A DNA stretch of 64,000 nucleotides from Russula earlei (taxonomy: Eukaryota; Basidiomycota; Agaricomycetes; Russulales; Russulaceae). Positions 36,973-46,922 of this stretch are shown piece after piece. The position numbers and the translations under genes were made by a program. The notes under the pieces are model-generated. The model ran no database searches. It was not told the DNA's origin and saw only the letters and a list, made by a program, of their open reading frames with translations. Every line of letters begins with the position of its first letter. The stretch's first letter is position 1. The DNA is taken from contig JAGFNK010000064.1 in the NCBI GenBank assembly GCA_025769875.1, forward strand, positions 1 to 64,000, read 5' to 3'.

Positions 36973-37765
36973 TGGTGTCTCGCCCATCTAACCATTCTTC
37001 AGATTGTGTTCTCCACATGATATTGTACCAGTGTGTTCGCCAGTATAGTAGCTTCGGATGTATGTATGATTACAGGCAACGTATATCTGCATTTCCGCGC
37101 AATGTCGCGCTACAATGGCACAAATTTCGAGAAGAAATAGTACACTGAATGAAAACAAAGTCTTGATGATAGGTGAGAGGCATTCCGATTTAGCACGATC
37201 AAGGCCGCACTACTAGTTCCGCACCACCAGGTCGGCGTGGCAAGCATGAGATGTAATCACGATGAAAGTAAACCGGACATTATAGCCAGTACAGCGCCCA
37301 GCGTGCCACTGGCAGTGGGTGCACAACAAACCGTTGCCGGATTTGAAATTCAATTCGATATGCGCAACGTGTCTTGCGCCCCCGATCAGCCTTGCGCCTT
37401 TCATGATGAGAACGTCTGTGAAGGGTGGATAAGGATCACATCCCACGGATGCGCCGCCGTGGAATCGACTGCTTCCGTTCTGGTACAAGGTCCGTCCAGA
37501 GTGGGAGTGAGGTGAGATCACCGTGTGTTGCGTGCACCTATCAGTCCCTCAAGCAGCATGCATTCAACGAGCCGAGGGTCAGCTGGCTCAACAAAACGAA
37601 GTCCCAGCGCTGTTGCCCACTCCAAGCTTCGACGCCGCTGATCCGGCTCAATGGCGCGTATAAACAAGGGAATGGCCGTTAAACTACACTACCCCGCTCT
37701 CAACCGAGCAACCCAAAGCCTTTTCCCTCTCATAAGAATTTCCAAGCCCCCTTCGTTGTCCCGTC
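36973..37765. other. Intergenic between DUF6532 d and e
   Basis: 0.8 kb. No kinase remnant is seen, so copy e has no head-to-head partner. Short frames only. Confidence 0.4.
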
Positions 37766-39220
37766 ATGGTGCGTCCTGGTACGCTCGTCGGCTCCGTCGT
37801 AAAGATGTTACCGTCGTCACAAGAGCAACGTGGCAACAGAAAGCTGAAAGAAGCTCGCAAAATAACCGAGGAAAATGAATCCATGATCAGTCAAGAAGAC
37901 CGTACAACCATCGAAGACAAAATCACTTTGTGAGAACAGCTTTGCCTCAAAGCTCGTCGCTGTGCTGGCTAAACGTTCCGTAGGGCTGAGGAGGTGAAAC
38001 TCGGACTGGATAAAAAATGGGGCGTTGCAAAATTCTTTCACGCTCAGGACTATCGCAGGGCTGCCAGAGATGCATACCGATTGGCCAAGGTTGCCTTTAC
38101 CTTTGAGCTCGTATCCTGTATCTAACCGTTCCGGTCGCAGTGCGTATCAGAAAGGAGCGTTTCCCATTCATCGGGTGCACCTTTCACGCGTGGTTGGTCG
38201 CACATTGGGAATCCCGGCATGCTCGGAACTGACTGACTTTACCGGGGAGGACTAGATGTCAACTTTGATTGCATAACGGTCGCCCGCTCTCTTTACAAAT
38301 GCCATCTCAGCTGCAAGTACGCGTTTCCATCCCATTGTCAGAAGGAAAAATGGGTCCCGGTCGTGTGGAATGAAGCCTGTGCGCGGACGGGGAGTAACGT
38401 CAACTCGTTACCTCTGCACGATGAGGCAAGTTCCCTTCTTTTATCGTCGACGTTTGGCTACTTCACAAGGATTTTCAGTTCGTATGTAGTAGCATGAAGC
38501 TACTCGGTGAGATCAGGGCGAAAATTATGCCCGACGTCAAGAATATGTATGGATTCGACACCAGTCAAACACCTGATACCATCAGCCGCAACGCAAGAGA
38601 TGCGCAGGCGCTGCTCACCGAAATGACATCCATCTACCATGTTCGTCCCATTCGGTCACCAAATATGTCACTCGCTGAGCGCTAAATGCCGCACAGGAAC
38701 CTGACATTGGAGGACGTCCTCGCCATCCATATCGACACCCCATCATCCAACAGGCCATTAATATTACCTGGTTCCAGGACAAGGACTCCGATGGCATTGT
38801 TTTCTCTAAACACTTCTCTCCAATTCCAATCGAAGCTATCGCTCTTGCACTCGCTGTGGTAAGGATTCGTGTTGCCACCCTTGACGCTGACGGGCACACC
38901 TATGTAATCAGATACAATGCTGCATCGACGAGTGGACTGATGGCACACGCAAAGAGTCCAAATGGACGGAAGAGCGCTACAAAACCGTTTACGATTCGCA
39001 TATATCGTCGCTTAATGCTCTCCGCGATCACAGTCGCCCTCAAGGTGAAGACCTAATTTCCCAAATACAACGCGACCTTCTCAAAAATGCACGGTAGGAT
39101 TAGCTTCTGTCTTTATATCATACACCCTTTTTTTTTTTTGACGTACCCGTTCTTTTAAAGCGCGCACGCGGGTGCCCCACCAGAGCCGATCACCGGGTCA
39201 GGAAGACTCCAGCAGAGGGC

Positions 39221-40305
39221 TGTAACGTGTGTGTGAGCCCGCTGGCTGGGAAATTCACGTGATATGGAATCGTTTCCCTTCGTCTTTCATTCCCCCTCCT
39301 CTCCTTCCCCCATTCCTTTCCCTCGCACTCTCCTCTCGACGTCATTACCGCCGCGTTCCCCACCCTTTGCCAGGGGACAGCGACAACGGCTCAATTCGAT
39401 CGCCTTCGACGTCACTCACCTCGCTGCTTAACGCCTCCTTCGTCGGTCTTGGAGTCGGAGCTCGGCTCCTCCACGCATCGACCTACAGCACGACATCATC
39501 GCCGTCTAGCCGCGCCTCGCCTCGCCTTGTCTACATTCCATCCCCTGCACCCCTAGTCTCTTTTATCTGCGTCATCCTTCTCGCCCGTCGTCGAACTCCT
39601 TTCAGCGGGTTCTCGCCCCTCTGTAATTGTCCTATGAATTATCGTCCTCGCCCCCACCGTGCGTCTACGGACAGACCCGGATGACGTGTTCGCATCGTCA
39701 TCGCCGCTCGACCCGAGGGCTCGCTGCCCATAGCGTCTAGCCCCTTCGTCATCGCCGCGCCGCCCCGTGCTCGAGGGCTCTTAGTCGGAGGAGTAGGACT
39801 CCCGGTGTGCTGTCTTGAAGGTTTACTGCCATGGATTCCCGCTTCTCGTTTACTATACTCTCTGACTCCATCTCTCGCTAACACTTGCCTCGTTCTGTTT
39901 AGTGTAGTTTATCGTACACGTCGGTTCTGATTCGCATTCCACCACGATGTCATCCTTACTCTGTCTCGTCTCCCATTCCATGTCTCTTGATTACCTGATT
40001 CTCCCCTACTTCTGCTACAGTACTTAAGGACCAGTAGCTACCGTCTCAAGCAGGTTTTTCGTATCCGCGTTAACGTCCTCGTCTGCCTGTGAGAACGCCT
40101 CTTCGCCAACGACTCCCTCAAGTTCTCTCTCTTCTCTTTCAAAGAACACACACGCATGCATGCACACACACACACTCGCGCGCGCGCGCACATCTGACAT
40201 CAAGCATCGTGCCTCGACCACGACCTTGCTCTCTGTCAATCTCCAATTGTATCTGCCCTCAGATCAAGCCACATGAACTCCACGTGCCCGTTCCGGCGCG
40301 CTACA
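39221..40305. mobile_element. Solo LTR, 1,085 bp, inside DUF6532 copy e
   Basis: The insert begins TGTAACG and ends CGCTACA, an inverted TG...CA pair as in LTRs. GGGC flanks it on both sides (39,217-39,220 and 40,306-40,309) as a 4-bp target duplication. The empty-site structure is seen in copy d, whose tail exon is continuous at the same place. The inside is pyrimidine-rich and has no coding region. A Ty3-type solo LTR is the simplest reading. Confidence 0.72.
40146..40190. repeat. Microsatellite (CA)n / (CG)n
   Basis: Alternating purine-pyrimidine run of about 45 bp with CA, TGCA and CG units, inside the solo LTR. Confidence 0.85.
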
Positions 40306-40398
40306 GGGCCCTGGATGCTGCGCTCCATGGGTGACCTTCCTGCGTATTTTGACGATGGCAATCAGATCCCAGTGATCAACATCTTTGACGGGCCATAA

Positions 40399-41029
40399 TT
40401 GCGTCTCATTCGCTTGACTGCTGTGTCGTCCCTTCGTCTCTTGTCCATTAAGTATGCTCGACATGAAATTCTGTACAGTAGCCTCAAATCTATGTATGAC
40501 TACGCCTAGTGGAGCACTTACCGGCATGTTCATTCGCATTCGCATTTTTCTTATGTACGCTCGTCCGCTCCAAAGGATCTGTTTCATTGATGACACCAGT
40601 CTTGACTCTTGAATCAAGTTCGTATTTCTCGTTGCAGTGACCACGGTCTGGAAGGATACCTAATATTCCTGTTCTCCTGAAAATCGGCGGTTCGGTCATG
40701 GACCACTTTTGAGCCTCGTTTGTCCGCGTAGGGCAGTAGAGATCTGAGTATGGAATAACATGCTGTTGACCGCATGGCAAATGATTTAAACCAGAGCAGT
40801 TGTGCTAACTGAATGGGGACATTATTACCTGGCTTTATATGTGACATACAGAATGCGCGGTTTTCCCAGTGGATGCAATCACCATGATGACGATTGCAAA
40901 TAGAGGTCTGGAACGGAACGTGTTCCGCGTGGTGCCAAGCCAAGTATGTATCGTCATGGCGGTGCCTGTGGTGTCGCCAAGCGCCCCTAGAATTGTACAT
41001 ATATATCAAGCAGTCAACATCCATATTTA
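40399..41029. other. Intergenic, no supported gene
   Basis: 0.6 kb with no recognisable feature. Confidence 0.4.
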
Positions 41030-41640
41030 ACGAGATGTTCAGCTGGCAAGGGCACCAACATTCCCTCTCATCTTACGCCTCAGAGAAGGGACCCAATCAA
41101 CTATAGGCACACCATGTCTACATCCCAACGTCTAGTTGAGGCAGATGAGCTCTTGAGAGTAGCCGGCCAACGACTGGAAGACTCCAGAAACACCATAGAC
41201 CTGGAGAAGTATGTCATGGCTCAAGGGTTGTTGACAATGTAAGTCGTTTGTAATGGGTTGTTGGATCTCCAACTTATAACAACCTCTTTGGAAGTACGAG
41301 AGACTATCGAGCTAGTTTGGAGGAGAAGAACATGTTTGACCAACACCAGCAGGCACAGGCGTACCTCCACAAAGCCCAAAAGACCCACAAAAAGATTGAG
41401 GTTTGTTGCACAACTCATCGCTGATTGGGATCCTGAGTCAATATCCTTATTGCTTGCCAGCGAATCATCTCGGGTCTATATCACGATTAGCCTGCTTGTT
41501 CGGACACTGTTTGGTTTCCATCATCCTTTCGGTAGTTGTAGCTTTCTTATGCACATACTGCAAACCGCGGATCCTGAGTTCCTCCCTCGACCTACTTTTC
41601 GTCTGTTGGGTTGGACGTATGTGACCTGTAATGCCTCGAG
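41030..41640 (+). pseudogene. Relic of an unidentified ORF, paralogous to 60-640
   Basis: ATG 41,114 opens MSTSQRLVEADELLRVAGQR and runs 42 codons (RLEDSRNTIDLEKYVMAQG) to a stop created by a base change near 41,242. In the 60-640 copy the frame continues from this point, so each copy is broken at a different place. The predicted product is helical and charged. Family not recognised. Confidence 0.5.
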
Positions 41641-41865
41641 CGAAGAGGAGGCAAGTCGAATCTTTCCGTCGCACCCCAAATCCAACCTCGCCTTCTCTCA
41701 CCCGACCGACTTCGGACGCGTCGGACGAAAGACGTAGCCGTCCCCGCCGTCTCCGTAAATATGATGACAGACCGACAATGCTACATACGTGATCATACAT
41801 CATAAATACACAACTACAAGAAAACCAATATGCCGGACATCTGATGCAAACAGGAGACATGTGTT

Positions 41866-43289
41866 AAACAGTTTCAACGACCTTACCAGGAATTTTCACC
41901 AGGTGTAGGAAGGTCTCATGAAGTAGGTTCACTACATTCTTCGCGCACTGCCTCCAAAGCCCCAGGCGGGAACCTCCTTAACTTTGGGGTGGGATACGGT
42001 GGCACTCCGGCATGTTTACTTGCAGGAATGTTGATCAGCAAATGGTGTCTGCATTGTACAGGGTGCATCCTACCAGGCATCCTTCAAGAGGTCGCATTGT
42101 AATTGATACAACACATCATTGTTTGAGGGACTGTGTGCTTTAAAATCAAACAGCGCGGAGACATGCGACGTATACACGGTTTGGTATTTCTCCTCGTCCC
42201 AGCTTGACTCCTTTCGTATCCCATCAGACCACTCATTGATGCAGCACTCTACCTGTTGTTAGACAGAACGAATTTAAGTACCTATCAAGCACGGATCGGT
42301 GAGATCTGTCATTACCACTGTGAGCGTAAGAGCGATGATCGGAATGGGCATTGGAGAGAAATGCTCATAATGCACCGCTCCCACGTCATCCTTGTTACGA
42401 AAAAAAGACGCATTGATAACCGTTTGGATGATGGGGTGACGGTATGGGTTATGACGTTTTCTGCTGTTCCCGGTCTCCTATTGACAGAATGAAGGTCAGT
42501 GGCTTGCGACACGAGCCAAGACCAATGACTGAAAACACGACTGACAGGGTAGACGAAGGTCATATCTCTCAGTAGCATCTGAGCAAGCTTGGCGTTGGAA
42601 CTGCTGCTCTCACGAGCTTGACTCGTATTAAAGTGATACAGATGTTCGACAAGAGTGCCAACCTTCGGCTTCAATTCAGCATAGAGTCGTGGATCGATAC
42701 TGGCGCTCGTGTTCTGGATCCTCGGTTTTACATACCATGTTGGGGAGATTCTGATCAAGCACGATAAGGGTGAAAATGAATTCAGCTCACATCTATGCCA
42801 ATCAGCATGGGGTTTAAGCCTGCTGTCCTATGTCCTAGCATGGCATCCCTGGCCCTGCTGGAGACGGTCTGGAAGGGTACGGGTAAGAAAGGTCTGTTCG
42901 CCTGTGCTACGCATGGGTGTAACCTCGACAAAACGGAGCGCGTCTTTGGCAGTCCTTGAATATTCCCGCGCATGCAGGTATTTCGAGATGCCCCGTTTTG
43001 ATCCCAACCCCGCTCTGATCTCCGTCGCGCTGATATGTTTTGAACATGAGATGACTCAGAGATACGTTGTGAAACGTAACACGCACAACAACAATTTATC
43101 CCTGGCGACTTCCAGATCGCAGGGGCTGAGGAGAGCTTCGTTCGTCCGAGCTAAGTTGCGGGCCTCTTGGAGCCGCCTGTTCCCAAGTTCCTCCTTGGCA
43201 GAGGGGCGCATCTTGGACAGAAGCTCAAGTAGCCTCCATGCCAAAACGCCGGATGCATCGAGTTGGGGCCCAGAACTAGTGTGCGACAT
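41866..43289 (-). CDS. DUF6532-like protein, copy f
   Basis: Inverted paralogue of copy b. Exon 1 from ATG 43,289 has LGNRRLQEARNLARTNEAL. Exon 2 reads KRGISKYLHAREYSRTAKDA. A short exon (NPMLIGID), then PKVGTLVEHLYHFNTSQARE, YRHPIIQTVINASFF, PMPIPIIALTLTVV and LYQLQCDLLKDA follow. As in b, the SLYRCYLTCKDAFP block is missing. The tail exon begins with the HAG-PP block and seems shifted close to its end (near 41,885), which would change the last residues. It stands head to head with kinase F, 0.52 kb away. Confidence 0.62.
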
Positions 43290-43812
43290 AGGGAAGGGGG
43301 AAGGGGGGGCGATAGGGTCGACGAGAGTGCGTTGGGGAGGTTGCCTTACGGGCGGTGATGAATAAAAGTGATCAGGGCTTGAGGTTCGATTCCCCTCACA
43401 GTCTCTCGGGTAACCGCGAGCTCAGCCATGAGGGCATGTGAAGCCACTCGGGAGAGGAGAGGGCACAAGGGGAATCACCCAAACCCGAGTTCCCATTTTG
43501 TTTGTATATCACATTAATCACATCAGCTGGGAAGGCCATGAGGTAGCGTGTTGTGTATTACCCGAGCTACACCCCCGAAAAACGAGGTGACGGCCTGGTT
43601 ATTTACGGAGCTGGACAATTCTCCAGGGATGGGTGAAAAAACAGCGGTGACCTTATGTCATCGAGGAGGTGCCGCGCTAGTTTGGTTAGCACCAGTCAGT
43701 CGCGTTCAAGTCGCGCACACATATAATGAATGTGAATGATGCGTTCTGTCCACAGCACCCCCCCCTACATCACTGAGCCAGATTTATCTACTACCCTCCT
43801 TGTCTAGATACC
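43290..43812. promoter_or_regulatory. Intergenic region between DUF6532 f and kinase F
   Basis: 523 bp, the shortest of the five divergent spacers. No gene seen. The spacer is shorter than its paralogue at 18,291-19,068. Confidence 0.4.
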
Positions 43813-45170
43813 ATGGCCTTAAATACCACAAATGGCAAGGCCAATCACGGCAGGGAATCTCCTAGCAGGCAAGTAGGAACTCTCGTCCAGACGGAGAAGT
43901 GGTGGCGGGACCATTACAATGAACTTGCCGAACATGGCTACCGGCTTCGGCCTCGATACCACCCTGATTGGCAACCTTCATGGATCAAGTCAGGCAAAGA
44001 TTTCTACACCGTGGAAGACGGGCAACCCACAATAGTGCGTGCTTTTTGTGCTCATATTTTTGCTCCTCGGCTCAGATTAGCGACAGTTGAGGGCAGCAAT
44101 GGATGCGACCCGCATTCGAGATAACGCTCAAGTCATGCTCAAAAAGGTTTTCCCTGCGGAAGGACCCCACGAGTTGCGCATCAACCAGCTCTTCTCCACG
44201 CCAGAGCTTGCGAAGATGCCGCACAACCATTGTGCACCACTTTTGGAAGTTATCGAGCTTCAGTACCCTGAACCACTGAAGATTATGGTATTTCCCCTCC
44301 TGCGCCCTTTCAAGAAGCCCAAAATCCGAACATTTGGCGAATTTGTTGCCTTCTTCACCCAGATATGTGAAGTATGACCAAGCTCCACCTGTCCCGTGTT
44401 TCATACATAGTAATAACTTGTGGCACAGGGCCTGCGATTTATGCATGAGCGAAATGTGGCCCATCGGTAAGTACTTGCGCGTTCACGCGAGTGTGTTTCG
44501 CGGGTCTGATCAGTCTTGCAGCGATTGCACGGCCAATAATATCATGTTCGACGCGTCCAGAATGTATCCGAATGGGTTCCATCCAGCGAAACTTAGTCGC
44601 AATAGGAACTTCAAGGGGGCCGCGAAGGCTTACACCAGAACTCGACGCCCTCCAGTATACTTTTTTATTGACTTTGGTTTGTCCCGCGAATACCCCTCTC
44701 GGGACGTAACGGATGAGCCGTTGCGTGGAGGAGACAAGTCTGCGCCAGAGCATCGGTCACAAAGGCACTGTAACCCGTTTCAAACCGATATATATTATAT
44801 CGGAAACCTTGTGCGCCGAGAGTACATGGATGTGCGTCCCGCTTTCCGAGGGATTCATTTAGGCGACTGATTTCATCACCGAAACTAGAAATACTATGGT
44901 TTCGAGTTCATGGCAGGGCTGATCGAGTCCATGACTCTCGAAGATCCGGCGCGGCGCCCCAAAATTGAGGAGGTGCTCCTGAAGTTTACAAGCATTCGAG
45001 CGTCTCTGAGGAGGAGCAAGTTACGGTCCCCCATAGTCTCAAAAAAATTACCCAGGTTCATTGCGCTAGCTAAACGTGCCAGGCAATCTGTCCGTACGAT
45101 ACAATACACGGTGTCTCTCCTCCCCCCAATTCCAGTTCCTGATCCCCGATACGCTTCCCAGCCTGCGTAG
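43813..45170 (+). CDS. Protein kinase-like, copy F, 378 aa
   Basis: Exons 43,813-44,034, 44,087-44,371, 44,429-44,466, 44,522-44,831 and 44,889-45,170 join with phases 0, 0, 2, 0. Motifs: EKWWRDHYNELAEHGY, ATP lysine in QVMLKKV, HERNVAHR/DCTANN across the third intron, DFG in YFFIDFGLSREYPSRD, GGDKSAPEH, DIYYIGNLVRREY. There is no glycine-rich loop. The C-terminus is basic. All checked catalytic residues are present and the gene looks intact. It is the inverted paralogue of kinase C. Confidence 0.86.
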
Positions 45171-45245
45171 CGGGTACAATACAACAGTACTTTTCTGACC
45201 GACTATTTACTATTGATGTTCTTCTCTGACATTATTTACTTATCT

Positions 45246-46399
45246 GGGACGGGTAGAATTGTAGCGCACCCGGAAGGAGAATGCTGGAGTTTGTAAGGAC
45301 AGAGGGGACTGAGGACCGAGGGAGAGAGAGCGAAAGCAAGACAACCAAGAGGACAGTTGTGAACGCGACAGGCTTGCGAGAAGAGGGTGGAGGGTGCGAC
45401 ATTGACGGGAGGAGACCAAAGGGAAACAGAGATAAAGGAAATTCGAGACTGGAAGGGGAGTCGAGATTGGGACACAGAGTCAAGGACCATGGAAAGACGA
45501 GATCATATGAAGGAGCCTGAAACACGTCTGCGGCATCTATGACGGAATGATGCCCAGCCAATGATAACCCCCACCGCAGCTCTTTAGGGAGCGACGCGGC
45601 GAGCAAGGCGAGGCAAGGCGCGCTGAGGGCAGCGAGTACTTGCATACGACAGCGAAGTGGTGGTGGTGGTGATCAAGGAGGGGCGCGTGGGGGTCGTGAC
45701 ACGGAGAGTTTGATGCAAGAGGCCGAGGCCGGGCGACAGGCAAATGATAGAGTGAGAAGGAGACAAAGGGGAATGAGAGGCGAACGCGAACGCTGACACC
45801 GATGTCCCGCGGGACGTGATTCCGAGGTCTTGAAGAGACACTACACATACATACCTTACAGTATCTGATATCGATAGCCAGGGGACTCGGGATTGCAGGG
45901 GGAAAGGTCGGGCGTAGGAGTGCCGGCAAAGTGTCGATAATGCCCTGAGTCAAAGGTCGAGAATGGAGGAAGTCGAATCTGATGTCACCGCCGTGTGCGA
46001 TGCCTTCAGACTCGGTGATGCCGCAAGGCAGAATGGGGGTCGAGTCAACAAGAAGTTCCGGGGTTGCAGGGTTCTTGCGTGAAACCAAGTCTTGCCCAAG
46101 TCGACCGGCAGCTCTCACGATTGACCTCTGAGTACGGTACGTGGCGGTGGCATCAGATTCTTTCATCACGGTGGAAGAAGAGGTAGTACAACATATTTTT
46201 GTCTCGGCTCCGTGCGAGGACCAGTGCATTTTGGATAGGACCACAGCCACGTATCCGGGGATTGAAGTTCACCACTAAGAATCAACCCTAGATGGGACTG
46301 AACAACTTGGCAATCGTTACTGATGGACATCTTGCAGTGGGCAATCGATGCAAAGAGGTCGACTACCTTGATACCAACAGAACAGGAACCACAGCCCAC
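45246..46399. other. Intergenic with one coding-like patch
   Basis: Mostly purine-rich on the plus strand. A minus-strand frame at about 45,860-46,130 (ILPCGITESEGIAHGGDIRF) has protein-like composition, but I cannot place it in a family. No complete gene. Confidence 0.3.
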
Positions 46400-46850
46400 A
46401 AAGTCCAACACCAAGTCCTTCACGTCACGAGCGAAGGCGTCAGCACCGGCCTTGACGAAGATGACGTCGTTGGCGCCCCAGAGAGCGAGCACGGGCACAC
46501 CGCTGGAGCGGAGGTATTCCTGCCATTGCGGGTAGAGCTTCGGATTCGTGCGGTAGTCGTAGAACAGCGACAGATGCACCTCCGCGGAGCCCTCGCGGGC
46601 AAGCAGCGCGCGTCGAGCATATAAATCTCCGGTGCAACGCGCGACAGCAACGCATCGGGAACGCCGTTCGTGTACTGCCACTTTGTCAGGCCGTTCCTGA
46701 AGAGGTCGACGAGAACTCCGGAGCGGCCCAGAAGGACTCGAGCCGCGCGAAGAAGTCCTTGCCGAGGCCCTCTGCGTACGCGATACCGTTCGTTCTGATC
46801 GCGGTCACAAGTTCGGGATGTCGTCGCACGGCGATGTAGCGGGAGTGATT
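46400..46850 (-). pseudogene. Truncated, frameshifted alpha/beta-hydrolase relic
   Basis: Three consecutive minus-strand frames give collinear pieces of an alpha/beta-hydrolase C-terminal half: GIAYAEGLGKDFFARLESFW, then LTKWQYTNGVPDALLSRVAP, then SLFYDYRTNPKLYPQWQEYL with VLALWGANDVIFVKAGA. The last includes the acid-residue strand (GANDVIF) typical of the fold. The nucleophile half is missing because the sequence stops just short of the SLA1 start codon. At least two frame changes are needed, so it cannot be functional. Confidence 0.7.
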
Positions 46851-46922
46851 ATGTAATAGAGTTGCACCCGACTTTGACCTTCACTCACACTCGATTACCT
46901 TGACAACAAAAGTCACCCTCTC

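Larger units (their letters stand above)
37766..40398 (+). pseudogene. DUF6532-like copy e, with nonsense codon and LTR insertion
   Basis: Exon 1 from ATG 37,766 is 5'-shortened relative to c and d (SSQEQRGNRKLKEARKI). The following exons match copy d: FHAQDYRRAARDAYRLAK, SLYKCHLSCKYAFP, EKWVPVVWNEACARTG, MYGFDTSQTPDTISRN, YRHPIIQQAINITWFQDK and a CIDEW-type block. A single in-frame TGA occurs near 38,247, in the region matching the EPDPADG block of d. The tail exon is cut after about 39,220 by a 1,085-bp LTR and resumes at 40,306, ending at TAA 40,396-40,398. The third intron has a GCAAGT donor as in d. Confidence 0.7.
41750..45245. repeat. Arm 2 of the kinase/DUF6532 inverted duplication
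   Basis: Reverse-complement match to 16,842-20,700, including non-coding flanks on both ends (45,175-45,240 with 16,842-16,920, and 41,750-41,860 with 20,570-20,690). Confidence 0.85.

Noticed and set aside
40146..40190. CA/CG run as a regulatory Z-DNA element
   Set aside because: It is inside a solo LTR and is best read as a microsatellite.
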